A stretch of 20,624 nt of DNA. Origin: Oceanococcus sp041624435. GTDB lineage: Bacteria > Pseudomonadota > Gammaproteobacteria > Nevskiales > Oceanococcaceae. The notes beneath the pieces were generated by a model. It made no database searches, was not told the DNA's origin, and worked only from the letters and a program-made list of their open reading frames with translations. Positions 1 to 10,100 of this stretch are shown here, piece by piece. Positions within the stretch are counted from its first letter, which is position 1; each line of letters opens with the position of its first letter. Made by a program: the position numbers and the translations under genes. The stretch covers positions 1 through 20,624 of the forward strand of contig JBFJVB010000047.1 of NCBI GenBank assembly GCA_041624435.1, read 5' to 3'.

Positions 1-1
1 G

Positions 2-640
2 CCCGAGTTGTACTTTCAGCTACCCCCGAGCGCTCAGCGCCTTCGCCTGGCGCTGAATGATCAGCCGATCCTCAACGACTGGCCGCTCGCCGGCCAGGGC
101 ATCGTGCGCCTGCCGGTACTCGCTCCCGGCGCACACCAGCTCCAGGCGACCGCCCCGGACCAGGGCAGGTATCTGCTCAACTGGGTTGCGCCGCTCGGCA
201 CGGCCTACACCCGCAGCTTCGCGCACCGCCTGGGCGCCGGCCAATCTCTACGCTACAACCTGGCAGCAACCACCACCGACCGGCAATTATCGGTTCGGGT
301 GTTTCTCCCCGCGGCCACGCCTGAAGCCGATCTGCAGGTCGAACTGCTGGGCCCTCCACGGCCGCTGAACCAGGCTTTTTCCGGTCTGAGCATCGATCGG
401 CGCCGCTACCGCGTGCGCGCGCTAGAGCCACAGGTCCTGCCGAGCTATGGCGCCGCTGGGGCCTTCGTCGAAGCCGCGCGTGTGTTCCTGCCGATCAAAC
501 GTGATCGCAGCGGGGCGGCGGTAAGTCTGGAACTGAGCCTGGCCGGCCCGGAACAGGCCTACGTCGCGGTGCTGGAGCTGAGTCCTGGCCTGGTCGAAAC
601 TGTGCAATCAAGCAAGGAACGAGCTGATGAAACGCCTTAA
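2..640 (+). CDS. Partial beta-rich envelope protein, first visible gene of the polymer operon
   Basis: The reading frame is open from base 2, so the protein starts upstream of the window and only its last 212 residues are visible. A TTG at base 8 is in frame but I do not take it as the start. I do not recognise the family. The visible part has alternating hydrophobic stretches typical of beta-sandwich domains and no membrane helix. It carries a short segment, LAPGAHQLQATA, that resembles segments repeated in the large outer-membrane protein two genes downstream. That suggests a periplasmic or outer-membrane accessory protein, but the missing N-terminus hides any signal peptide. Its stop overlaps the start of the next gene by 14 nt, which argues for one transcript and coupled translation with the next three genes. 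The function is inferred only from context. Confidence 0.75.
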   Translation, partial: PELYFQLPPSAQRLRLALNDQPILNDWPLAGQGIVRLPVLAPGAHQLQATAPDQGRYLLNWVAPLGTAYTRSFAHRLGAGQSLRYNLAATTTDRQLSVRVFLPAATPEADLQVELLGPPRPLNQAFSGLSIDRRRYRVRALEPQVLPSYGAAGAFVEAARVFLPIKRDRSGAAVSLELSLAGPEQAYVAVLELSPGLVETVQSSKERADETP

Positions 641-1505
641 GTCAATCTTGCTTATCCTGTGCCTGCTAAGCGCGCCTGGACATCGGGCCCTGGCTGCTTG
701 CAGCGCGGTGCCCCTGGCCGATCTCCTCGAGCAGAGTACGGGCACGCGCTTTGCCGCCGCATCCCCGGCGGAAATCGCGCGCGCCAGCGCGCTGTTCGAG
801 GCGCATTTCCACGCCCCCCAGGATTCGGCCTCACTGGGTGAACCCTGGCAGAAACTGGGCTTCGAGCTGCATCCGGCCTGCGCGGGAAACGAACTCTACT
901 GGGTGGTGCATGAAGCGCCGCAGCAGCGTGTCGGCCGCGGCCTCTATGCCTTCGCCCAGCACCCCCGTCGGGACACCGTGCTGCAAGCCCCGCACCGGTT
1001 TCATGATCGGCACACCGGCGACATCCAGCTGGCTTTGCTCGCCCAGGGCGGCTTTCGCGCCGCGGCCTGGAACACCGTTCGGCGTCGTCTCGACGACCAG
1101 GACGCCGATCTGGCTCATCTGGATTCCAGCCATTTTCGTGCCTATACCCAGGCCCTGGCCCGCGCCCGTCCTGGCAGTCGCCTGCTCCAACTGCACGGCT
1201 ACAGCGTCTCCAAGCGCCGTACCGAAGCCGGGCGCACCGCACAGTTCATAGTCAGCAGTGGACGAACCCTGGTCACTGAACCGGTGCGCCGCCTGCACGC
1301 CTGTATGGCACAGGGTTTCGGCCCCGGCGTGCGCCTGTTTCCAGCGACGGTGAGCGAACTGGGCGGCACCCGCAACCGTATCGGCGAAGCCTTCCGGAAC
1401 CTGGAACAGAACGGCTTCATCCACCTGGAAATCAATCGCGCTCAGCGCGATCAATTGCGCGCCGATGCGAGCCATCGTCAACGGCTGATTCAATGCCTGG
1501 ACTGA
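627..1505 (+). CDS. Secreted hydrolase-like protein, possible polymer-trimming enzyme
   Basis: A 292-residue protein with a clear Sec signal peptide: a basic start MKRLK, a hydrophobic core, and a likely cut after ALA near residue 23. It should be periplasmic. Candidate metal-binding or catalytic residues cluster in PHRFHDRHTGD (H123, H126, D127, H129), in LQLHGY (H190) and in IHLEIN (H266, E268). That layout of separated His, Asp and Glu resembles zinc-dependent amidohydrolases and carboxypeptidases such as the N-formylglutamate amidohydrolase and poly-gamma-glutamate hydrolase groups, but I cannot assign a family by eye. Next to a PgsB-like synthase, a depolymerase or chain-trimming role is plausible. 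The start ATG has AAGGA about 8 nt upstream and overlaps the previous stop by 14 nt; its own stop overlaps the next gene by 13 nt. The gene call is firm and the function is a guess. Confidence 0.8.
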   Translation: MKRLKSILLILCLLSAPGHRALAACSAVPLADLLEQSTGTRFAAASPAEIARASALFEAHFHAPQDSASLGEPWQKLGFELHPACAGNELYWVVHEAPQQRVGRGLYAFAQHPRRDTVLQAPHRFHDRHTGDIQLALLAQGGFRAAAWNTVRRRLDDQDADLAHLDSSHFRAYTQALARARPGSRLLQLHGYSVSKRRTEAGRTAQFIVSSGRTLVTEPVRRLHACMAQGFGPGVRLFPATVSELGGTRNRIGEAFRNLEQNGFIHLEINRAQRDQLRADASHRQRLIQCLD

Positions 1506-4500
1506 TTGCAGCGTTGTTGGCTCTCGGCCTGGCCTGGGCCACGCCCGTTCGGGCCGAGTCCGCGGCGGTTCTGAATGCCGGCAGTGCACGCGATGCCTCG
1601 GCCTTCGAGTCTGGGCCGGCAGCCGCATCCGCCTTACGTTGGGATGAGTTGAGCGCCGAGGGCTGGTCACCGGATCCCGCGCTCGACGCCGCTGCGCCCG
1701 CCCGCGTGGTCCGCCTGCCCGCCGGAAGCTGGCTGCGGGTACACGCTGCTCAGGCCCGGGATTGTCTGCACGGCGTAAGTATTCAGGAAAGCAATGGCAG
1801 CGGTCTGTTTGTCGAAGCGATTCCGCACTGCAGCGATTCGGGCGCGGACCTGCTGATCGCGGATCCGTTTGGCCAGGAGCGGCTGATTCGGGTGGTCGAT
1901 GGACGCTCCCGGTCTGATGACCCGTTGCGCCTGTTTAGCTCACGCCAGGAGCGGCTGGGGCTGCCCTTGGCCGCGACCAGCCTGGCGATCAGCGCGCCAC
2001 AGCTGCGCGTCGCCACGGCGAGCGGGCAATTTTATCGCTTCGCCACGCTCGGCCCCGGGCAGTCGGGTGAGCTCTGGCTCGACGGACCACAGCGTCTGGC
2101 GCTGCATACCCGGACCCACTACCTGCCCGACCAGCGGCGCAGCAGCGCCCATTGCCCGGCCATCGCCGACTCGGCAGCGGCGCAAGGCCCACCCCCACCG
2201 GGCGTCGATCACTACCACCTGGAATTGCGCTTCACGCCTGAGCCTGCGAGCACGCCCCCAACCTCGCCTCAACACACCCGGATCATCGAATACTCGACCA
2301 CGCCGGCATTTGCGCGGCCGATCCGGATCGGGGCCTGTGCGGTGCCCAGCGGGCAGCTGGAAACACGCTATGTCGACGTTCCGCCGGGACGTTATCGGCT
2401 GAGCGTCCAGGCCTCGACCGCCCTGTTGCTGCGCATCGATGCGGCGGCAAAGCAGGCCTACCTGCTGCCCCGACTGAACGCGCTGCGGGCAGCCGATCCG
2501 CCGGCTCCGCCTTCGACCTCGCGGCGGCAACTGCTGGATCAGGCGGAATACCTGCGCCGGGACAACAGCCAGGCCGAGGGCGCACTGCACGCCGTAGCCA
2601 CCCTGACGACAGCTGCTGACGCCGCCGAACTGAGCAGCCTGGCCGAGGAGTACCGGCGCCGACACAGTTTCTACCGGACGCTGCTGCCGGACCAGGCGAA
2701 CCCTGCACAGAGCTACGCGTATGCCCTGCCACAAGCCTTGCTGCCGCTGCTGAACAATCCTGAGCCTGATGCCCTGGCCGCGGCGCAGCGTGATGCCCTG
2801 TGGGAGGGGCTCCGCCCCATGCTGTTCACTGCGCTTGGCTGTACCGATGATGCAGACCACACCGCGTGCGGCGGAACTTCAGCGCAGTTGAGCTTCGAGT
2901 TGCCCGAGCGTACTGCGCCCAGCCACCTGGAATTGCTCGCCGATGTTGCTCAGCTGGCTCAGCCGGTAAGCTTATGGCTGCAGTTCGATCAACAGCCGCC
3001 GCGCCGGATCACGCTTGCACCCTCCCCGCTGGCACTCCCTCCCCCGGAACCTGCGCTCAGGCGAACGCACGCGGCCAACCGGCTGAGTGATCTGGCCAGC
3101 AACACCACATCAGGCCCGACCCTCTCACGGCTACTCCTGCTGGATGAAGCGCTGCCCTGGCTGATCCCGGCCCGCCTGGTCCTGCCCCTGCCAGCGGACA
3201 TTCACCGGCTGCGCCTGTGGTCGGAGGCAGCACAGCCCAGACCGCTCCGTTTCGCGCTGCGACTGGGGACAGCCAGTGGGTATGCCCTGTCTGGCAGCGC
3301 CTATGCGCAAGCCACGGGCGCGCTGCCCCCCGGTCAGGGCCTGAGGCAATTCATCGAGCTGCTGCCGGGATCACCCGCGGAAGTACCCGCTGCCTGGTAC
3401 ATCCCGATCGGTCCAGGGCAATCCCATGCGCTGGCCCGGATTGCGGCGCAGCGGATCAGAGAACAGGGAGCCTCCAGCCGCCTGCGCAAGACCCAGGCCG
3501 TCGACGATTCGCGCCGCTGGCAGGTCGAAGCCGGGCCCTTTGCCGATCAGGCCAGCGCAACCGCCTGGCTGAACAGGCATTCCGAACTGGCGTCGGGCGG
3601 GCCTCCGCAACCGGCCCGGCGTGATGTGCTCGCGCGCATTCAGGCGCTGCGCGAGACCGCCCCTGCCAGCATGACGACCGCCCTCGCCCAGCATTGGGTG
3701 CCCAGCCTGCGTCTGCTGGCCGACCGCAGCGAACGCTATGCCGCGGCCGTTGGCCCGGACAGCACGGCCTCCACCCGGGAGGACACGCCGCCCGACCAGC
3801 TCGCGAACGCTCGCCGGGCCCTGCGCCAGGGCGATCCGATCGGGGCTCTGGAAACCCTCGGCAACCCCGCCAACCAGACCCGCCCGGAGACGCGTACGCA
3901 GGCCTATCAGTTGCGCATCACCGCCTTGCGTAGCGCCGGCGAAGACTTTATGGCCGAACGTTTGCTGCGCGGTCTGGCCCTGCATGAAAAGCCCGGCCCG
4001 CTGCGCGACTGGGCCATCGATGCGCTGGTCAGCGCCTACACCGCACAGGCGGATCTGGTCGCGCTGCAAGGCCTGTATGCCGCCTTGCTGGTGCGCGAGC
4101 CACACCAGCCAGAGCGCCACGCGGCGCGGCTGACCGAAGTCCTGGTTGCCGCCGGCGAAACCCGCATTGCACTGTGGTTGGGCCTTTTGCTGACAGCCTG
4201 CGAGCAGCCCCTGGACGCGCTGTTACAGGCCGCCTACAGCGAACGTGAGTGGGCGATTTTTGATCGGCTGCTGGAACGCGCCGCGGCGCCCCAGAACGCG
4301 CTGTGGTCAGGTTACCGCTGGCAGCTCGAAGGCCAGCTGCAACGGGCCCGACAAGCCTGGGAACAGGCCGGTGCCACCGCCTTGCTGGAGCATCTTGAGC
4401 GGAGCATAAGGGCCGCCCGGGCGGTGGCCGACGCGGCGGGGGACCAACGCGCCGAGCGGCTGGCGAGCTGGACCGAACTTCGCCACAAGACCCCTGGCCC

Positions 4501-7108
4501 GCTGCGCTGGGAAGCGCGCCGTTCCTGGATCAGCGCGCATGCCGGGGTGCTGAGCCTGGAGGTCATTGCCCGCGATCTGAGCATCCAGCGGTTTCGCGCC
4601 GAGCCCGGTCGGCCAGCGGTGCTCGAATTTTCCGGCCCGCAGACCTTGAAACTGGAGATGCGCCCCCTGCACCACAGCACCGCTCCGCAGGACGGCTGGA
4701 TTGAAATCCGCCACAACGGCGAGCTCAAGCTCTTGCCGTTCCATCACAACCGCGCCGCCGGCGGCCTGCGTCTGGTCGGGACCACTACGCAGCAGATCGG
4801 CCTGCCCGAGAACAGCATTTTTGAAGTCGGGCCCGGCCGACACCGGATCGAGATCGCCGCGCGCGATCTGGCCCTGGCCGTGCAGGTCCAAGCCCTGAGC
4901 GCGGCTCTGCCGGTTGCGGTCTGGCCGGATGCCGCAGCCCGCGACCAGCCCGGCGAGCGGACCAGCAGCCGCCCGGTGCCCGTGGCCGAGTTGCCGGTGC
5001 GACACTGCCGCACTGCCCTGCTCGGCCCTCGAGCACATTGCGTTTCCGTACCCGCAATGCCGGCTGTCTCCAGCACCCTAGAGCCAGCCTGCCCCGATGG
5101 GCGGGACTGTGGATCGCCGAACTGCACCTCGCCTGCGCCCGATGCCCGGCTCTGGTCACCCCTGCCCGGTCGGGCGGATCGACATCCACCGGTCCCAGCC
5201 CAAGCCCCAGCCGCCCATCCGCCGGTACCTCTGGAGCCGGCCGAGTTGCGCGTCGCCCTGATCCAGGCCGCCTGGCGTGGTGAGCAACTGCCCGCAGAAC
5301 GGCTGGCCATGGGGAGCCTGGCGGAATGGTTGCTCGGTCAGCATCCACCTCATGCCGAATCCGCCGCAATCCTGAGTCGGTTGCGACGAACCCTGCACTG
5401 GGAGCGGATTGACAGCGCCACGGACAGCGACGGTTTTCAGCGCCTGCGAATGGACGGCTGGCAGCCAGAAAGTCAGGCGCTGCGTCTGCGCCGCGCCCTG
5501 TTTGCCGACCTGCCCGCCGGAGCACAGATCCTGCGCAAGAATCAACGCCTGCGGCTGGCGCTGACGCGCTTTGACGCAGCACCGCTGACACTGAGCCTGG
5601 AGCTGCTGGAGCTGCCGTATGCCTCACCGGCCGGCGCAAGGGTGCAGGTGCAATTTGCCGACGGTCGCCACTGGCTCATCGACCTGCCGGACGCGGGCCG
5701 TCCGCAACAGCACCTGCTCCCCCTGTTTCCGGGTGAGCATAGCGCCACGCTGGAAGTGGTCGATGGCTACGCCAATCAGCTCATCGCCGTGAGCGCGAGC
5801 CTGCCCGGCCAGACCGAGGCCCTGGCCGCCACCGTGGACCGGGAATTCATGCTCAGCAGCCTCGAGCGGCCGTTGCGGCTGTGGGTACGTGGACCGACGC
5901 TCGTCGCTGCCGATCATCACGATGAACATGGCGTGCGGCGTCGCGACTACCGCATCGATGCGGGCGAACGTGTGCTGGAAATCCCTCCCTGGCCCGGTCA
6001 ACGACAGTCCCGTCTGCGGCTGACGCGCCTGGCCCTGAACCCGAGTCTGGCATCTCCCGCGCCCATTCGGCAGATTCCATTGAACTGGCAGGAGGCGGCG
6101 CGACGTCCGCCCACCGCCACCGTCCGGGCCGAGGGTCCGCTGCGCCTGCACGATGTGCTGCCCCTGGGCGGCCAGGAAGATGGGACCTGGTCGGTCGCGG
6201 CCCGCTGGATTGAACGCGGCGCAGCGGAAGAGGAAGGTCGACTGCCCCGCACCGACCGCTATTTGGAACTCGCCACGCCCTACTACTACCGCTCCGACAC
6301 CCGGCGCTACGCCTTGCAGCTGGAGCCCTTGCTGAGATGGCGCAGCGGCGAGGCATTTACCGGCGGACTGCGCGGCGGACTGGACTGGTATCCAAGCGAC
6401 ACCGCCTGGCGGCTGGCATGGCGCGCCAGCCTGTTCACCCAGCATGAGCAGGGCCAGCGCTGGGGTGGCCAGACCAGTGCGCAGCTGTCCCGGGCCTGGC
6501 ACTGGAGCCCGCGCTGGACCTCCCGGCTGGGCGCGCAAGTCTTTGCCCGGCTGCTGCACGGACCGGCCGAGCCGGCCACCGGCCTTGTCGACAACGATGT
6601 GTTCAGCCTCTACAAACAGACGCATCAGCAGGGTCTGAGATTGTCCTCGCAGACCGCGTACCGGCCCTGGATCGACACCCGCCTGTCCTCCCGCCTGATC
6701 CTGACCAGCAACGACCCGCAGCGCAGCAGCGATCTGGATTCCGCGCGGCTGGATCTGCAATGGCAGCAATTGCTCGGACCGGTCGATGCGGCCCTGCAGG
6801 CGCGTTGGCAAACCTATCTGGCCGACGCCGACCGGGAGCGCAGCAGTCACCGCCGCAGCCTGAGTCTCAACCTCGGCTTTGATCGCTGGATTTCCCTGCA
6901 CCGACGTTGGCTGGCGAATTTACAATGGCGCTACGAACCGGACCTGGGGCAACATTCCTTGCGCCTGGGGCTGGAGTACAGTCTGAGTCGGGGGCGGCTG
7001 TACAAGGATTTCCGCGCCGGCTCGATACCCTTTGCCGAATTACGCGAGCGGGAAGCGGCCGGGCGGCTCAACAACAATCAACTGCGGTTCTCCGACCATG
7101 AACCCTGA
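1493..7108 (+). CDS. Giant TPR and outer-membrane beta-barrel protein, putative polymer export porin
   Basis: A 1871-residue exported protein. Residues 1-21 form a signal peptide ending in PVRA. The N-terminal third is beta-rich and may be several sandwich domains. Around residues 650-700 there is a SPOR-like stretch (RRWQVEAGPFADQASATAW). Residues about 770-960 are helical with TPR-like spacing. More beta modules follow, broken by a Cys/Pro-rich linker (about 1165-1220). From about residue 1590 roughly twelve amphipathic strands rich in Trp, Tyr and Arg form a probable outer-membrane barrel, ending near LRLGLEYSLSRGR. A tail of about 35 residues follows the last strand, so the chain does not end on the usual aromatic residue. 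The TPR-plus-barrel plan recalls PgaA, BcsC and PelB, the porins of exopolysaccharide export. With a PgsB-like synthase encoded next (11 nt overlap), it could carry the polymer across the outer membrane. The porin role is inferred from architecture, not from family recognition. Confidence 0.85.
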   Translation: MPGLIAALLALGLAWATPVRAESAAVLNAGSARDASAFESGPAAASALRWDELSAEGWSPDPALDAAAPARVVRLPAGSWLRVHAAQARDCLHGVSIQESNGSGLFVEAIPHCSDSGADLLIADPFGQERLIRVVDGRSRSDDPLRLFSSRQERLGLPLAATSLAISAPQLRVATASGQFYRFATLGPGQSGELWLDGPQRLALHTRTHYLPDQRRSSAHCPAIADSAAAQGPPPPGVDHYHLELRFTPEPASTPPTSPQHTRIIEYSTTPAFARPIRIGACAVPSGQLETRYVDVPPGRYRLSVQASTALLLRIDAAAKQAYLLPRLNALRAADPPAPPSTSRRQLLDQAEYLRRDNSQAEGALHAVATLTTAADAAELSSLAEEYRRRHSFYRTLLPDQANPAQSYAYALPQALLPLLNNPEPDALAAAQRDALWEGLRPMLFTALGCTDDADHTACGGTSAQLSFELPERTAPSHLELLADVAQLAQPVSLWLQFDQQPPRRITLAPSPLALPPPEPALRRTHAANRLSDLASNTTSGPTLSRLLLLDEALPWLIPARLVLPLPADIHRLRLWSEAAQPRPLRFALRLGTASGYALSGSAYAQATGALPPGQGLRQFIELLPGSPAEVPAAWYIPIGPGQSHALARIAAQRIREQGASSRLRKTQAVDDSRRWQVEAGPFADQASATAWLNRHSELASGGPPQPARRDVLARIQALRETAPASMTTALAQHWVPSLRLLADRSERYAAAVGPDSTASTREDTPPDQLANARRALRQGDPIGALETLGNPANQTRPETRTQAYQLRITALRSAGEDFMAERLLRGLALHEKPGPLRDWAIDALVSAYTAQADLVALQGLYAALLVREPHQPERHAARLTEVLVAAGETRIALWLGLLLTACEQPLDALLQAAYSEREWAIFDRLLERAAAPQNALWSGYRWQLEGQLQRARQAWEQAGATALLEHLERSIRAARAVADAAGDQRAERLASWTELRHKTPGPLRWEARRSWISAHAGVLSLEVIARDLSIQRFRAEPGRPAVLEFSGPQTLKLEMRPLHHSTAPQDGWIEIRHNGELKLLPFHHNRAAGGLRLVGTTTQQIGLPENSIFEVGPGRHRIEIAARDLALAVQVQALSAALPVAVWPDAAARDQPGERTSSRPVPVAELPVRHCRTALLGPRAHCVSVPAMPAVSSTLEPACPDGRDCGSPNCTSPAPDARLWSPLPGRADRHPPVPAQAPAAHPPVPLEPAELRVALIQAAWRGEQLPAERLAMGSLAEWLLGQHPPHAESAAILSRLRRTLHWERIDSATDSDGFQRLRMDGWQPESQALRLRRALFADLPAGAQILRKNQRLRLALTRFDAAPLTLSLELLELPYASPAGARVQVQFADGRHWLIDLPDAGRPQQHLLPLFPGEHSATLEVVDGYANQLIAVSASLPGQTEALAATVDREFMLSSLERPLRLWVRGPTLVAADHHDEHGVRRRDYRIDAGERVLEIPPWPGQRQSRLRLTRLALNPSLASPAPIRQIPLNWQEAARRPPTATVRAEGPLRLHDVLPLGGQEDGTWSVAARWIERGAAEEEGRLPRTDRYLELATPYYYRSDTRRYALQLEPLLRWRSGEAFTGGLRGGLDWYPSDTAWRLAWRASLFTQHEQGQRWGGQTSAQLSRAWHWSPRWTSRLGAQVFARLLHGPAEPATGLVDNDVFSLYKQTHQQGLRLSSQTAYRPWIDTRLSSRLILTSNDPQRSSDLDSARLDLQWQQLLGPVDAALQARWQTYLADADRERSSHRRSLSLNLGFDRWISLHRRWLANLQWRYEPDLGQHSLRLGLEYSLSRGRLYKDFRAGSIPFAELREREAAGRLNNNQLRFSDHEP

Positions 7109-10100
7109 TCGTGCTCTAAGAGCCAGTCTGAACCTGGAGCTGTCACCGCATTGGCAACGGCTGCATGGCGCGGCGCTGGACGAACTGCATCGCGGCTGCC
7201 GCAACTGGTTACGGCAGAATCCGCATCGCGCCACCGAGTCGCTCGAATCCCTGCTGCGCTACCTGCCGATCGCCTTGCGGCAGGCGGCCGCCAGACTGTC
7301 GACCCTGCACAGTGGCGCGCAGGATTTCTCCGCGCGGCACACCCGCGCGGTGCTGGCCGAGGAGCGCCGTCAACATCTGCTGGCCTTCGCCAAGCTACTG
7401 GGTGCCAACGAGCGCAGGCTGAGCGGCGACGCCCGCGCGCTGGACCGTTGGTTCGGGCCCGACGCGATTGCCGAACGCTACCAGAACCGCGTCGCCGAAC
7501 AGGAGCGTCTGATCGCGCTGTGCCTGGAGCGTTTCGGCGTGCTCTCGGCACAACTGCTGGCCCAGCGCCCCGAAACTGCCCAGCGCGCCTGGGACGAACT
7601 CAAGATCGGCGAAACCCTGTGTGAGCGGCTTAATTTCAAAGGTCAGGAACAGGTTCGCCTGATGGCGTTTCAGGCCCTGGACAAGGCCCTGAAACAGCTC
7701 CCCGCCGATGCCCGCATGGAGGCCTTGGGCCACGCCGCCCTGCAATTTGCCCTGCGCGTGGCCCTGGACGCACACGGCAGTGTCTGGCTGCAGTGCGCCG
7801 CCCTGGAAGTGCTGTCCAGTGTCTCGGTCGCCTACTTTTGCCGCGCGGTCCGGCGCCGCTTTCGGGTCACTGCCGGCCCCGACGATCTGTTTGTCAGGGC
7901 CCGCGCCGTTGCCATCATGGCCCGGCTGTACTCCGCCGCCGAGGAAATGCCGGTGCTGATCCAGGCGGCCGCCAGCGATCCCAGCGCGCATGTCCGTCAG
8001 GCCGTCGCCGCCGTGCTGAGTTCCCTGCCGCCGGAGCAGGTTTACAGCCTGCTCGCCCAACTGACCCAGGACGCGGACGCCAGCGTGCGTGCGGCCAGCT
8101 TGATCACGCTGCCCGAACTGATCCGCCATCCCCAGCTCCGACCCGTTTGCGGCGCCCTGCTGGTGCTGATTCTGAAGCGTGACAGCAATCCGTTCGTGGT
8201 CAGGGTCGGCCTGCGCGCCGCCGTGCAGACCCAGGCCCGCCTGTTCGCCCTGGCAGACCCTGCTGGCGCCAGAAAATGGGACCTGGCCCTGGCCGGGACG
8301 ATCGACGAGCTGCATAGCCGCCACCAGCAGATCCGGGTACGCCGCTGGGCGGCCGAGACCCGCGAACGGCTCTGGTGCCAGCGCAGCCAGCAGCGCCGCC
8401 AAGCTCTCGAGGATCTGCAGGCGGGCTTGCGCGACTGCCCCAGCGGTCAGATCCGGGTCTTTGAGCTGCCAGCGGATCTGGAGGCCCGGGAACTGGCCCG
8501 CATCCTGGCCGTCTGTGCCCAGGATGGCGCCGGTTACGAACTCGAGCGCTCGGGTCGACGGGTGAGAATTCGCAAGCATGGACGCTTTGGCTGGCGTTTA
8601 TGGCGGGTGCTGCACGAAACCTTCCATGTGGCGACCGACAAGCGTCAGGGCTTTCGCCATACCGTCGGGCGGCTGTACTCCAGTCATGATCAAGCCCCCA
8701 GCGGCATCATGGCCGAGGCCAGCGAAACCAAGGTCCCCGGGGAGCCTTTGTACTTGAGCGAAGAAGGTGGCTGGCGTCCCTACCTGCCGCTGCTGGATCA
8801 GGTGATCTCCGCCTGTGCCTGGACCGCTGCACCCACGCGCCTGCATTCGGCCGAAGGCATCACGCTGATCCGACCTCCGGAGCGGCTGTGGCAGCGCATC
8901 GCGGCGCGTTCCTACCTGAGCCGCCATTTTGCCCGGCTGGCACGCCTGCGCAACTGGAAAAGCACCAGTCACCAGCCCTCCTATGCCTATGTTGCGGCCC
9001 TGAACCGACTCGGCATCGGGATTGAATTCACCCCGCATGCTGATGAGCTGAACCCTGCGCCGGCTGCGCCCGATCCGAGCATCAAGCGCTTCTTCGCTCC
9101 GGCCGGCACCAGTCTGGTGCTGGTACCACCGGGTCTGTTCGAAGATTTTTCCCGCTATTTTGTTTCCGTCTATCAGAATTCCCTGCGCGATCTGATTGTT
9201 TTCATGCTCGGCCTGAGCGTTGTGGTGTTTGGCCGACACCTGCTGTCGAACTACCGCATGCACCGCTATCGGCAGGCCATTCCGCTGGTGATAGGCGGCT
9301 GGGGCACCCGCGGAAAATCCGGCACCGAGCGGCTCAAAGCCGCACTGTTCAATGCCCTGGGGTTCAATTTCGTCTCCAAAACCACCGGCTGCGAAGCCAT
9401 GTTCGTGCATGCGCCAGCCTACGGCCAGGCTCGGGAAATGTTCCTGTTCCGCCCCTATGACAAGGCCTCGATCTGGGAGCAGATCGAAGTGATGCGGATT
9501 GCCCGCGATCTGGGCTGCGAAGTCTTCCTGTGGGAGTGCATGGCCCTGACGCCCAGCTTCGTGCATACGCTGCAGCGCGAATGGATGCACGATGACATCA
9601 GCACGATTACCAATGCCTATCCCGATCACGAGGACCTGCAGGGACCGGCGGGCATCAATATTCCCCAGGTGATGGGCCACTTCATCCCGACGCACAGCTG
9701 TCTGATCAGCACCGAGGAACAGATGGCGCCGGTACTGGAGGAAGAGGCGCGGCGGGTCAACACCACCTACCACCGCGCCGGCTGGCTCGAAGCCGGCCTG
9801 ATCCCACCCGACATCCTGGCGCGTTTTCCCTATGAGGAGCACGCCAACAACATGGCGCTGGTGATCGGCATGGCCGCGCAACTGGGCATTGAACGCGATT
9901 TCGTACTGAAGGAAATGGCCGACCGGGTCATTCCCGATCTGGGCGTGCTCAAAGCCTATCCGGTGGCGCGGCGGCATCAGCGGCGCCTTGAATTCATCAT
10001 GGGCATGTCCGCCAATGAGCGGCTCGGCACCCTGAACAACTGGCAGCGCATGGGCTTTGGCGTGGATGCAGGTCCGCCTAAACCGGGCATCTGGACTTCG

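Noticed and set aside
5624..6901. A 425-codon minus-strand open frame opposite the barrel region of the large exported protein
   Set aside because: It is low-complexity, Gly/Gln-rich and unlike any family, while the plus strand shows the regular alternation of a beta-barrel.
8598..9977. A 459-codon open frame on the minus strand opposite the PgsB-like core
   Set aside because: The plus-strand frame carries unmistakable PgsB motifs. Long antisense frames are common in GC-rich DNA, and this one has no recognisable domain.
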